Positions 49,270 through 61,470 of a stretch of 64,000 nt of DNA are shown piece by piece. The notes beneath the pieces were generated by a model. That model had not been told where the DNA came from, did not search any database, and saw nothing but the letters and a program-made list of their open reading frames with translations. Position 1 is the first letter of the stretch; the number at the start of each line of letters is the position of its first letter. Origin of the DNA: Prinsepia uniflora. Taxonomy: Eukaryota; Streptophyta; Magnoliopsida; Rosales; Rosaceae. The stretch is from positions 71,497,028-71,561,027 of the forward strand of contig CM064866.1 in assembly GCA_032719365.1 (NCBI GenBank), in the 5' to 3' direction. The position numbers were made by a program, and so were the translations under genes.

Positions 49270-50476
49270 GTGAGTGGACCTTGTTTTCTAAATTGGTGCA
49301 TGCATAAATGTTTGTTATATGTTTTAATACATGTTTGATGATGTCATGGGTGCATTTCTATGTGGTTACGTATAAGCACGTATTTCGAGGTTTCGGCCTT
49401 ATACGGTGCTTATACGGGTTTGTATTTCTTTATTGATTTAAATGAACTGGATTTGGATTTCAAAAGGATAAACTCGGGTATGAGACCCATTTGGTTTTTT
49501 CTCGGGCATATGACCCCAGATTTCAGGCACGGTGCCCAGCTGATGTCATATGTTCGGGCACGAGACCCAGTTATTTTACGGTTTATGATTTCGGGTCAGG
49601 GACCCTAGATAGATTTCCAAGTTCATGACGGTTTATGGGAACCGGCATGAACTCTGGAAAGGTTATTGTGGCTCATGACGGTTTATGGGAACCGGCATGA
49701 ACCCTTGTTGGTTATTACGGTATATGTTGGTTTATGGGAACCGGCATGTTACCTCGGTTATGTTATTACGGTACATGACGGTTTATGGGAACCGGCATGT
49801 TACCTGATTATGGATATTATGGATCATGACGGTTCAGGGGAACCGGTCATGAATGTTTATGTTATGTATATATGTGTTCATCTACCTTCCTTTACTTCTA
49901 TTATCTCCTCCGGGGAGGGTCGTTGGCCTGGGTGGACCCCGAAGTAGTCACGGAGCACCGACTGAGTGGAGCCACCCCCCAGTTGGGTTCCTTACTCTCA
50001 GGAAGGCTATGGTTACTATTACCTCGGGAAGGGTCAGTGGTCTGCGGACATTGACCTTGACTTTGAGAAGACTCGGATTGAGACCCGGGTAGCACGCGCG
50101 TAGCTTTGGATACCGTGACAGGATTGGTTGTGTGACTTATATATATGTATGTGATGTATATATGATATATGATATGTGGTGTGCACAAGTGTGCACAGGA
50201 TTTGAGCAGTGGCTCGTGTACTTGGTTTCTTTATGGTTTGGGGCCGAGTCCCGTATGGATTTGGGCAGTGGCCCGTATGGTCGTTTTCATTGTGGTCCTT
50301 TCGACCTTGGTTTATATCTGCTTTGGGCTTAGTCCCACATATGGTTTGTTTTGGATAAATGGTTTTCGAATGCATGCATGCTTTTTAGTGGAGGGTACAA
50401 ATGTCTTCTTATTAAATGTTTTTATAAACTCTTGTTTTGTCCACTCACAGTTTTTAATGTTTTGACTGCCCTTCAG
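49270..50476 (+). other. Candidate LTR intron (D2)
   Basis: Donor GGTCT|GTGAGTGGAC at 49270, acceptor CCCTTCAG|GTTG at 50476; 1207 nt. Confidence 0.55.
49620..49860 (+). repeat. ~50-bp repeats TCATGACGGTTTATGGGAAC (D2)
   Basis: Five units against three in D1, so copy number differs between members of one family. Confidence 0.85.
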
Positions 50477-52164
50477 GTTGACATCGGATGTGGACTGTAG
50501 CAGAGACCGAGATATCACATGCCTCCTCCGGATCCTGGCGTACTCTGATAGCCCGGGAGGGCAAAGGTCGGAAATATCCCTTGTCTGACACTCCGTGTCA
50601 GACGGGAGCAGGGTCATCCCGCACTAATCCCGGGGGGATTGGGATGGGTCCTGTCAAGTGCGCCGTGACTACTCCAGGGTCTACCCAGGTCAATGTCCAC
50701 CCACGAAGACAATCCATAGATATGAGGATGGTATATGGAAAACCTTTCACAATTCATCACAAAACCTTTCAAACCCTTTAAAGGGTCCATGCCCGGTTTT
50801 CCATAAAACCATCTTAAATCCAGAAATCCACTTTCTCCAAATCCAAATCCATTTATCCAAAGCCATTTATGGACCCGAAATCATATTCATAAAACACAAT
50901 TGGGCCTCATGCTCGATTTCGTAAACCAACTGGGCCCCCAGCCTGATCATAGAAACCAAATGGGTCTCAACCCGATTTCTCATTAAGTCAAATGAACTCA
51001 AAGTCCAATACTTTCCAAATCAAATGGATCTCATGCCCGAGTTCATCTTTCCAAAACCAAAACCAGTTCATCAAACCATCAATGAAACCACAAGCACGTA
51101 TAACACAATACAAAACCGTAAACCTTGAAATACGTGCAAATATGTAAATCACCAATACCACAATCATCATCATAGAAATCCCATATGTAAACATATAAAA
51201 CAGTAATGCATGCATCACAGTTTAGAAAACAAAGTCCACTCACAGTCTGTCCTACGCTGTCGCCTCGATATGCGTGTCATAAGCCTTCCCGGGCTAATCC
51301 ACTGTCACCGGACCTTCCAGGCCTGTCCAAATCATACTAGAGATTTACTAACTACCTCAATAACCTTTCATTAAGCCCCCTATTTTTTCAGGATTTAAAC
51401 GTATTTAAACTCGATCCTAAACCTTCGGACATCCCGAACTATATCAAAATGATGTCAGATCGACTCAAAACTTGTCCCAAAATGTTCATTACATCGAAAG
51501 GATGATTTCATACGTTCACCTCATCCCCGAACAGTGCCCCACGCGCCCGCACGCGCTGCGCGTGGAGCTCACATGCCCAGCACATGTCATCTTCAACCTC
51601 ACGATTCGATCGGTCCAGACCGGTCCATTGGTCAACTGGTCCAACTGAACCGGCGTGACCGGTTCAGGGATATAACTCGCCCATTTTCATCCCGTTTTCT
51701 TCCTTTCCAATTCCAATCTCTTTGTCCCATCATTTGCAATCTATCCATGTGATTAAAACCTAGAAAACTAGCATAGAAGCTACCCGTTTGATTTTTCCCC
51801 TCATGGTTCAAACTTCCAGCCCATTTCCTGGGCTGCTCAGCCACCTACCACCGTCCAAAACCATTCCCTAATCATCGTACCAACCCCCTAAACATAACCT
51901 AATCATCAGAAAACATCCTACACATTCACAGATCAAAATCGAAATTTGAAATCTAAAAGGGAGAGTTCGGGTTTATCTTCCTCCGCCGTCCCTCAGTCAT
52001 CCGTCAGTCTCAGTCTCTCTCTTTCAGTCCATCGGTCATTATGCTAGGAAATAGGACAGGATAGTAGGGAGGGTTTGGTGTTTGGGTTGGACGGTTTTGG
52101 TTCGAATGGATGAAACAGATGAGGATGGAGGGTGGGTGCATGTATCTGTGTAATGGGAGCAATG

Positions 52165-52188
52165 GGTGAGTGACACTTGTCACTCATC
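52165..52188. promoter_or_regulatory. LTR palindrome, copy in I
   Basis: GGTGAGTGACA and TGTCACTCATC (one mismatch); the outer CAATG / CATTG also pair, extending the arms to about 16 bp. Confidence 0.65.
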
Positions 52189-52433
52189 CATTGGGCCTGG
52201 GGAAATATCTAGGGCCCACTGAGGACAAAAGACCACCCGTCTCGTAAAATGTGCAATAATACCTCGGAACTTTCTTGTAATGACCCGTCCTTAATTTTAG
52301 GGATTAATTATGACTAATTATGGATTAGTGTGGCTAATTGGGGATTAGCCGAGAATTATCGGACGTTCAAGGAAAAATTACGATTTTACCCCTAAATGAG
52401 GATAAAAGTTAACTTTTGACCCGAGAGGTCCGA

Positions 52434-52751
52434 TGTCAGGTCCCGAACCTCCTCGGTTAGGACCCGACTCATCTAGCATCATATTGTCAGCTTTGGGCCT
52501 CGCCCTCAGGGTTTTGTTTTCGGGAGCTCATGGTGCAACTTCCCAGGGGGTCACCCATCATGGAATTGCACCACCCTCATCTCACTTAACCTTGGGGTTC
52601 CAATCTCCCCCAAAGCCGAGCTCCCAAAAGGCCTAGTGCTAGATAGGTGTGTGCCTACACCTTTAAGGCACACCACCAACCTCTTCCAGACCATTCCCCC
52701 TCGCATGAATGTGGGATTGTTCACCGTTCTCACCAGGACACGGGTCTTACA
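52434..52751 (-). mobile_element. Cassandra solo LTR, nested in J
   Basis: 318 bp homologous to the Cassandra LTRs at 41340 and 41733, including the 5S-like segment (52528-52601). Exact target duplication TCCGA (52429-52433 and 52752-52756). Confidence 0.92.
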
Positions 52752-52943
52752 TCCGATGCTTGAGGACCGATGACCGTGACGTAAATCGGGACGTCACGAG
52801 TCCGTGGACAAGCGACACATCGAAATCAGACGTTCGACGGGAAAGTTATGGTTCGCGGAAGGTTCGAGGCACTATTGTACGCTTTACGAGACAGGTGGAT
52901 TTTTGTCTGGAAGTGGGCCCAGATATTTGTATTAGGCACAATG

Positions 52944-52967
52944 GATGAGTGACAAGTGTCACCCATA
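52944..52967. promoter_or_regulatory. LTR palindrome, copy in J
   Basis: GATGAGTGACA / TGTCACCCATA with centre AG; about 345 nt from the J start once the Cassandra LTR is removed. Confidence 0.6.
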
Positions 52968-54685
52968 CATTGCTCACCTAACACAGATACATGCATATCC
53001 ATTTCATTTCTTTGATTTTCATCAGTTTCATCCAACCAAACCCGATGAACCCCAAAACCATTACCCTTTCCCTTTTGATTTTGTGTAAGGTTAGGAGAGG
53101 AGTTGAGGATGATGGATGGACTGAGAGTAATGGTGGCAGGCTGCAGGACTGTCGTAGGTGGCTGTGGCGTTCACGACCAAGGTAACCCGTAGCCTTTGAT
53201 ATTTCAAATTTTGGATTTTGAGATTTGGACGTTTCGAATGGGTTTTAATGATTGGATGATGGTCGTGGGAGTTGTATGAGTCTTTTGGGATCAGGAATGG
53301 TGGTTGAGGATGGCTGAGCAGCCCAGTCAACGATTGTGAGGAGTTTTCGGCGGCTACTCACCGAATTTCATTTCCGGAAAGGTAAGCTCAAACTAAACCC
53401 CTAAACATATTTCTAAGGATCTTATGAGCTTAATGGAACCCTTGGGATGGATTTTTGGCCCGTGGAAATGCCCAAATCATGGGATGAACAATTGGGCTAA
53501 AAATGGATTAATGAACCAAAGGGTTTTAGGATTGTTTTCATGGATATAATTGCATAAAACAATTCCTAGGATAGATTAGAGAATATTGATGGAAAAAAGG
53601 AAGAAAAAGGACAAAAAAACTTGGAAGATAGGGGCCTGAACCGATCACATTGGTTCAGCTCGACTGGCCAACCCGAGAACCGGTTCGAACCGGCCATTGC
53701 GAGCTAGAAGATGACACTGTGCAGGGCGCGTGGGCTCCACGTGCAGCGCCTTTGGGTCGCGCGTGGGGGTGCGTAAAGCACTATTTGGGGAAGTGTTCAA
53801 CAAGTAATTTTATCCTTTCGATGTAATGAACATTTTGGGATAAGTTTCGAGTCGATCGGATATCATTTCAATATAGTTTGAGACGTCCGAAGGTTTAGAA
53901 TTGAGTTTAAAAATAGTTAAAAATTCAGAAAATTTACGGGACTTTAATGAGGGGTTATAGAAGTAGTTAGTAACCCTCTAGCATGATTTGGATATGTTTG
54001 GGAGTCCCGGTGAGGGTGATTAGCCCGGAGAGGCGTATGGCGTGCGTATCGAGACGCAACTTCAACGGTCTGTGAGTGGACCTTAATTTCTAAATATAAT
54101 GCATGCATAAATGTTTTATATATACTTATGAACATTTCTTAAGATGCCATGAGTGTATATGATTTAAATATGAACTGTTGAGCATTTTCGGAGGAAAATG
54201 CATTAGTGCACGTAGTTCGAGACTTCCGTTTTATCTGTTGTTTGGGCTTCGACCAAGTATACTACGTGCATGAGTTATATGTGATTTTGAAGGTTTCACG
54301 AAGAGGCGTGAAACCGAGGGACTGATTTACGATTTTTGAGGATTTCACGGAGATGCGTGAAATTTAGGGCATGAGTCCTAGTTGAACTATGATTTGAAAG
54401 TGGTTTGGAGATGAGAACTGGTTTTCAGCTTTAGAAATATCTTTCGGGCATATGGCCTAGTTGATTTAAGTTGACTCAGAGTACAGTCAAACGCGAGATA
54501 AGTCGGGTAGAGACCCAGTTATGCGCTTTACGAAAGGTATTTCAGGCATGAGACCCAGTTGTGGATTTGATAGGATTCGAGGAATCCTAAGATATGAAGT
54601 GTCGTTAGGCACTGGTTTCGGGCTGTGACCCATTTGGTGGTATTTTGGGCATGGCAATATTGATGATTTTCTGGTTAGAGTCGTA

Positions 54686-54920
54686 GTCGCGACGAGTGCT
54701 ATGTGTGCGGCGACGAGATCGATCGGCTATGTGTTCCTAATGATCTAGAGATGGTCGCGACGAGCGCCATGTGCGTGGCAACGAGGTCGATCGGCAATGT
54801 GTTCTCGATGATCTAGAGATGGTCGCGACGAGTTCTATGTGTGCGACGACGATATCGATCGGCGATGTGTTCCCGATGATCTAGAGATGATCGCGATGAG
54901 CACTAGGTGCGCGGCGACCC
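54686..54920 (+). repeat. 68-bp tandem repeat (J core)
   Basis: The GTCGCGACGAG motif starts units at 54686, 54754, 54822 and (diverged) 54890, all exactly 68 bp apart; the unit also holds GATCGATCGGC and GATCTAGAGAT. Confidence 0.93.
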
Positions 54921-55264
54921 TGAAATGGGGATGGGATGTGTTTCCACGTGTTCTATGTTTCGGGTGACAGGACCCGCCCCGATCCCCCTGGGACCACATG
55001 GGGACGTGCCCTGCTCCCGTCTGACACCCAAATAAAACATACCAATTTTACCCTTAAAGAAAATAAAATGCATAAATATCCAAATTTAAGTCATACATAA
55101 TATCCGAATACAAATAGCGTCAGACAAGGGATGTTTTCCAAAAATGAATTATTGAGCACGACTCTAGAACACTCTACGTGCCAACCTACCTAGCTGTGGG
55201 TTCAGTTGGGCAACGTAAACCTATGCCTCTGCCTCAGGGTACTCTTCTGCCTCAGTAGCACAAC

Positions 55265-55904
55265 CTGGAGGGGTCCACAAAACATTAAGGGTGAGTGGGC
55301 CGAAACTCAAGGTTTTATAAACAGTTCATCAATTTGAAAACATATAGTTTTACCCCTCCGTTTTCCAAACATGCATGCATCAATACCAAAACCATAATAT
55401 CATATCAAATAAGCAAAATCAACATAATATAAACATAATAATAATCCCAGTCACTGCACTATACATCCTAACCCTAATAGCCCATATATCTGACGTCCCA
55501 GACGTCCAATAAGGTCACAGTCACAAGGCTACACGTGCCACTCAGGGTCTCAATCCCGAGTCAAATCCCCGAACCCAGTCCAGGTATGGCATCCCAGATG
55601 CCTGACGTCCCAGACGTCCAATAATAACAATCATGCTCCTGGTTCATCCTACGGTTCGGTCCTTCCGTAGAATGACCCATCGTAGGCATTGCGCCGTGAC
55701 CACTTCGGGGTACCCACATCCGGAGGAGACAGTATCACTAGGGTAGATCTATACAGTGCAGTACTATAGATAATCGCCAATATCCTCAACATATATGTAT
55801 ATGACTCAAACCATGCTTAAATTAACCAGACGGGCCTCATGCCCAAAATACCGTAAATCGTGTCATAGTCATAAATCAAGATAATCATATGCTTTTGCTT
55901 GAAT

Positions 55905-55936
<32 letters not shown>

Positions 55937-55990
55937 GAAGTGAAAACAGTTATGCATGCACGGGTTTAATGAAATCAAAGGCCCACTCAC
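55265..55990 (-). other. Candidate LTR intron (K)
   Basis: Donor ACT|GTGAGTGGGCC at 55990; decamer GGCCCACTCAC; acceptor CCCCTCCAG|GTTG at 55265; 726 nt. Both decamers differ from other families at the same paired position and stay complementary. Confidence 0.55.
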
Positions 55991-56289
55991 AGTACAATCC
56001 TGCTGCAGTCCGAACGTATGCCCCTGTCCTGGTACTATTGTACAATCCCTGTCATGTCCAAAGTATACGTAAAGGTCACTATAAGTCCCTAACATTCAAC
56101 CATGAAACCCTAGACTGAAACCGGCCCGGGAAAGCCACCCGAACGCGCTTCCCGAGGCAATAAACCTCATTTTGACCAATTTAACAATCTCCGATCAATC
56201 CGAAACCACCGCCATTGGATCCGGATCGTCGAAACTTAAAGAACGGTGGTGGTCCCACCTGAAACACTATTCACATGTGCCCCACGCGC

Positions 56290-56610
56290 CGGTCAACGCA
56301 GGAACAGTACCAGTTGACGTCATCTGACAGCTGTCAGGTCTGACATGTCAGACTCTGACCGGTGCCACGTGTCACCACGTGATTGGTCCATGTCACGGCT
56401 CTATCAGTGCCACGTGTTAGATCTGACATGTGCCATGTGTTAGCAGGACACTGGTCCACGTCACTGACATGTTAGTGACATGCGACAACCCCTTATTGGG
56501 CCACGTCACTGACATGTCAGTGCTGACTGTGCACTGACATGTGAAACGTGTCGGATGATGATTGGTCCATGTCACCTGACAGATCTGACAGGGTGCCACA
56601 TCATCATCTC
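56290..56610. promoter_or_regulatory. CACGTG/GACATGTC-rich array (K)
   Basis: At least three CACGTG G-boxes plus repeated CCACGTCAC, GACATGTCAG and TGCCACGTGT motifs in about 320 bp. These resemble binding sites for plant bZIP and bHLH factors; activity is untested. Confidence 0.55.
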
Positions 56611-57362
56611 CTACATCGCAACGGGTCGACCCGTTTCATTGAAACAGGGTCGTTCAGACCCGCGATCTGACCCGACCATCAATCCGTCATTTCTTAACCA
56701 TTTTAGTCCTGGTTTAACTCTAAATGATCATCTAAGTTCAACTAAGAGTTCTATGGAATCAAAAACAAGAAAACTCAATTAGATTCTTACCTCTAAACAA
56801 AAACCCGAAGCCCAGATTTTCTGATTATCCTCCCCGTCGATCCAGGCCACCTTGAGCCTTGAAATCAAGTCCACTGGGTCTGTTTCAGTCCCTAGGTCTC
56901 ATTAGAAGCAAAAAGGAGCTCAAAACTCGACTACATGTCGACTTCCAAAATTTGAATATAAATAGCTCACGGGTCACTCACCTGCCGTGAACCACCGTGA
57001 TTGCCGCCGTCGTTCTTGCCGCCTCCCGTCGTCTCTCAGCCCTCACCAACTAGTTTCTCACACACGAACACAGAGGAGATGGGTGATGAGCTGGTGTGTT
57101 TTTTCGAATGAGTCTCGTGTGTGTGCGTTTCTGGTAGGAAAATATAACAGAATGAGAGAGGGATGATGGACCAGATGAGAGGGATGGAGGGTTCAGATTA
57201 AATCTTGGAAATAAGATCAACGGTGTAGATGCAATCTGGGGGTTTAAATGGATGGCTGAGAATTAAATGAGGGATTTAAATCCTATTTAAATGCTTAGTG
57301 GAGACTTTAGTTGTAAATTAATTAATTAATGGAACATGATCCAGATGTGAATCTAGCCAACG

Positions 57363-57386
57363 GATGAGTGACACTTGTCACTCATC
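57363..57386. promoter_or_regulatory. LTR palindrome, copy in K
   Basis: Perfect arms around CT, about 290-300 nt inside the K 5' end. Confidence 0.7.
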
Positions 57387-59875
57387 TAAGTGTCCCCTAA
57401 CCACTTTCCCATTATTTCAGAATTAATTAATTGACATGATTTTCGAGACATAAACTTTCTCGATTTCACGTCTCAGACCATAACTTTTCCGTACGAAGTC
57501 CGATTTCGGCGTGCCACCTGTATATGGACTCGTGACGTCCCTATCTACGTCACGGTCATAGTTGCAAGTCCAAAATAGTCCCCGAGACAAAAGTCAACTT
57601 TTTCCCCTCCCTAAGGGCAAAATGGTCATTTCTCATTAAAATAATATTTTATAAAAGTTTGGGGCGTTACATCAGGCATAGATCCCACATGTTTTATGAT
57701 TTGGACTGCGACCCGTACTAGTTTTCTTTGGTTAGCCCCGAGCGGGGGTCGAGTTTATCCCTGATCTGACACGCGGTGTCAGACGAGAGCAGGAATGTCC
57801 CACGATAATCCAGGGGAGTGGGACGGGTCCTGACATTCTGTGACCCGTAACTTTCCCGTCTAATGTCCGATTTCGAAGTGCTGCCTTTCTACGAACTTGT
57901 ATTGACCCGATCTACGTAACGGTCCTCGGCCCTCGTATATTTGACTCTCTGAGTCAAAAGTCAACATTTTGCCCAAATTCGGGGGCAATACGGTCATTTT
58001 ACACTATCTGTAACAACCCGTCCCGAGAATAGGGATAAGTGGAGTGTTTAAGGTGTGATTAGTAAGGTTAATCAAGGGATAGGTGGTCCCGAGGGATCCG
58101 GGAATTTAGAATGACGATTTTGCCCCTGGGTCGGGCAGAAATGTTGACTTTTATTTCGGGTGGTCAAATGGGAGTTGACCAGTGACCAGGACGTAGTTGA
58201 GGACGTTATGAATCCTTAGGCAGGTGGCACGCCTGATTCCGACATCCGAGGAGGAAGTTGTGATGTTCGGAAGATTGAGGGCATAACCGTAATTTGGAAA
58301 ATTAGGGGGGAAACGTTGACTTTTTATACGAACGGGTTTTGGTAAGTTGACCTAAGACCGTTAGATAGATCTCGTCGTCCTGAGTTCGATGACAGGCGGC
58401 ACGTATTCATCGGACGTACGAGGTGTGAGTTACGGGTCTAAAACGGTAAGGGTAAAATCGTAATTTGAACTTAAAATGAGGGGTATTTTGGTCTTTTGGT
58501 TGTCTGGGGATTTGTGCACAGAGAGGGAAGATAGAGGGTTGAGATTGAGCCACTTGGGAGAGGAGTTGAGGGATTGGTGACACGTGTAGGAGGTCTGGTT
58601 GGTTCTAGTGAGTGCTCGGTCCAATTATTTGGGGTGCAACCGTGCCGTGTGTGTTGTTCGACCCAGACAGAAACAGAGGGAGGAATTGAGAGAAATTGAG
58701 AGACGATGGTGAGTGTTAGTGGGTTTTTGGTAAGTGAGGAGTGATCAGAGGGTGGAAGAGTGAACTGGTGACTGTTTGGGGGAGAGAAATCGTGCAAGAA
58801 CACGGTGGACGGGGCAGTCGGTTTTCAGAGAAAACAGAGAGGACTTGGACGATTGTGGTGGTGGTGCGGCCGTGTGTTGGTGCAATTGGACTCGTGGAGG
58901 TGTCCAGAGGCTGGCGGTGGACGGGAGGAGCTATTGCCTCACGGCTGAGCTCACGACGACGCCTGGAAGCAGGTAAACTTCATACTTTTCTCTTCGTGCT
59001 CTGTTTTGCCGTCAAGTTTCAAGTTGAGAGTTGTAGCGTTAGGGGTTGAATCGAGGAGTCTAGTGAAGTCTAGGGGACTCAGTTGAGTCCTAGGTAGCTG
59101 CTGGTTGTGCTGCCGTGACGGAGGAATGAGCGGCGGAGCCCAGACGACGGAGAGTACCCTATGTGCTCTGTTTTATCCATTTTGCTCAGTTTGAAAGTCG
59201 TGGATTTTGGGTGAGAGTCGACGGTCTTGGTGAGTTGGGTGAGGTTTAGGACAGTCCTAGGAAGCGTTTTGGGTAGCCACCGTGACGGGGGAAGACCTGG
59301 GTGGCCGGAGAAGGAAACAGGGGACTGGTACAGGTTTTGTTCGAGCTCGAGTCGACAGGTTAGGGACAGTGTTGAGGTGTTTGAGTGAGGGAACTGGATT
59401 GCTTAGGATTGGACGAAGAGGATGGTGAAGAGAGGGAGGAAATGGTGCAGGCACGGCGGTGAACCGCTCTCGCCGGTTCAAACAGCAGGCACTGTGTCGA
59501 GCCCGGTTTACGCGAGGTTGACGGTGGCACTGTAGCTGGCGCGTGGGGCCACGCGCAGCCACTTTGGGCGGCGCGTGGGGGCGCGTGCGGCGGTTCTGGG
59601 AGAAACGGTCAACATAGTTTTTGGTCCAGGAGTTGTTGTGAATTCAATGGAGTTGGTTTCGGGTTAATCGGAAGTCGTTTGAGTGTAGTTCCGTGAGGGT
59701 GAATGTGTAGGGTTCCGGGGTTTTAAGTCTTTGGTCCGGGGATTTTTGAGGGAATTTAGGTGAACCTTCGTAGACGTGTTAGTGACGTAATTTGACGGTG
59801 ATTGACAGGATCGGGGTTTCCCGAGGAAGCCGAGGAACGGGCTGGACGTTCGGGACGCGAGTAGGGCTCAGTACT

Positions 59876-60751
59876 GTGAGTGGACCCTTTTCTTAAACTC
59901 GAGCATGCATAACTGTTTTTATATACGTATTTTATGGTTTTACTTATGAATCTATGTTTATTGAATATGAAATGATGATTTTATGTGTTTGCACGTTTTT
60001 CGAGAAAAAGACGGTTTTAACACGGTTTTGAGAAAATGTTGGTTTTCGGATTTTGATGCCACCAGTGAGGATTTTCACTGATAAAGGTTTTCAAATCATG
60101 ATAAATGGGTTATGAAATATGATTTGTGATTACATGTGGTTTTGGTATGAAAATGGATATTTTCCGGATTTGGGTTCGGAATGACGGTTCTGGATGCCGG
60201 AAGGGCATCGGACCAGTGATTTCGGATTCGGGTTTGGATGTGGATTTGGTAAGTGGTTTTTAAATGGTTTTGGGATTGGATTTGCTGGATCTGGATATTG
60301 GGTTTAAAGACCCGGATATATGTGACGGGGGACCGGCCGGATTGGGTTTAAAGACCCGGATTGAGTTTAAAGACTCGGGAGTTTAAAGACTCGGATGTAT
60401 ATTGATTTTCCCCCGTAGGCCTTGAGTTTAAAGACTCGGGAGTTTAAAGACTCGGATATGATTAAGGCCTGGATTGAGTTTAAAGACTCGGGAGTTTAAA
60501 GACTCGGATAGATCCAGCAGGTTTGATCGAGGAAATGATGATTTGGTGATCATGGTTTTGATACGGTTTCTGATACTCATGCTATGGTTTCTTATGATGT
60601 TTAAGAATGATTCTTTTATTAATGTGTTTATAACTGTTGGTTATGCATGTGGTTTCAAAACGGAGGGTTAAACTCGGTTTTCTTATAAAGTGGTTTTTGA
60701 ACTTTGGTACTTTCTGGTCCACTCACATTTTCTGTTTTAATGGCCCTCCAG
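59876..60751 (+). other. Candidate LTR intron (C2)
   Basis: Donor TACT|GTGAGTGGACC at 59876, acceptor GCCCTCCAG|GTTG at 60751; 876 nt, close to the 871 nt in C1. Confidence 0.55.
60296..60512 (+). repeat. GTTTAAAGAC hairpin minisatellite (C2)
   Basis: Alternating GGGTTTAAAGACCCGG and GAGTTTAAAGACTCGG units, several in tandem; arms change together between the two unit types. Confidence 0.92.
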
Positions 60752-61353
60752 GTTGTGGAGCTAGCGCGGGGTCTTGACGTCGAGGCAGAGTCTGAGGCAT
60801 AGAAGCGACGTGAGGGATCCTAGAAGAGTTTAAAGGCTTCTGCGTGCGTGTAGTTATCGGTTTTATTTGTATGTTCGTACTATGTTTTGTAAATGCTACC
60901 TTCGGGACATTGTGTCTAATTACTCCTGCGTTTGACTGGATAGAATGTGAGTGAGTTTTACTTGAGTTTTGCGTCGGGGAGTCAGACGGGAGCGGGATTT
61001 ACCTCGGGTTTCGGGGTGAAACCGGGGTGGGTCCTGACACTATCCGTCCGAATTCTCTCAACTAATCCCCGATTAGTCATCCTAAATCAATAATTAATTA
61101 ATATTTAATCCCGATATTCGGGACGGGTCGTTACAGTCTCAGTCCAAATCCAAAACAGGTAGGGACTCAACCCAAATCCAAATCTCATAAAACGTCTCAA
61201 TAGGGCCTCTACCCGAAATATCGACTCACATCTGAAGTCGTATGAAAACATGATCAATCAATCCTCTTTATCCAATATCTAGAAAATCATCTCAATAGTC
61301 ACGATATCAGCACTACGCGTGCGACTCAGGATTACATATCCGAGTATACACCC

Positions 61354-61470
61354 AGGCTCGGAGCTCGTGGCTCGACGTCTAAGGTGATTTAACTCAAGCT
61401 CGGAACCCCTGGCTCGACGTCTGAGCGATGACATTCACAAGCTTGGAATCCCTGGCTCGACGTCTGAGAA
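61354..61470 (-). repeat. ~43-bp repeat CTCGGAxCxCxTGGCTCGACGTCT (H core)
   Basis: Three tandem units inside the H core, distinct from the repeats in other families. Confidence 0.8.

Larger units (their letters stand above)
47757..50656 (+). mobile_element. Solo LTR D2, nested in I
   Basis: TGTAACGACCCG to GGGTCCTGTCA, 2900 bp, exact target duplication AGTGC (47752-47756 and 50657-50661). Same family as D1. Confidence 0.94.
47234..51243 (-). other. Candidate LTR intron (I), split by D2
   Basis: Donor GTGAGTGGAC at 51243, acceptor CCCTTCAG|GTTG at 47234; about 1105 nt once D2 is removed. Confidence 0.45.
54965..57671 (-). mobile_element. Solo LTR K, nested in J
   Basis: TGACAGGACCC to GGGGCGTTACA, 2707 bp. 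Flanks TCGGG and TCAGG differ by one base. Removing it restores the TTCGGGCATAGA-type text typical of J's core. Confidence 0.87.
52276..57835 (+). mobile_element. Solo LTR J, nested in I (contains Cassandra solo LTR and K)
   Basis: TGTAATGACCCG to GGGTCCTGACA. The flanks share TTCT (52272-52275 and 57836-57839), consistent with a TTCTG duplication that lost one base. Own length is about 2.5 kb. Donor-like GTCT|GTGAGTGGAC is at 54072, but the matching acceptor block is missing after K. Confidence 0.8.
58009..61039 (+). mobile_element. Solo LTR C2, nested in I
   Basis: TGTAACAACCCG to GGGTCCTGACA, 3031 bp, exact target duplication CTATC (58004-58008 and 61040-61044). Same family as C1 and the truncated copy at 13370-14202. 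Confidence 0.94.
47051..61135 (-). mobile_element. Solo LTR I (contains D2, J, C2)
   Basis: TGACACGACCC to GGGTCGTTACA with exact target duplication GTCTC (47046-47050 and 61136-61140), despite 14 kb between its ends. Own length after removing the nested insertions is about 2.6 kb. Confidence 0.9.

Noticed and set aside
58741..59049. 102-residue plus-strand frame
   Set aside because: Lies wholly in the U3 of C2, is disrupted in C1, and has low-complexity composition.
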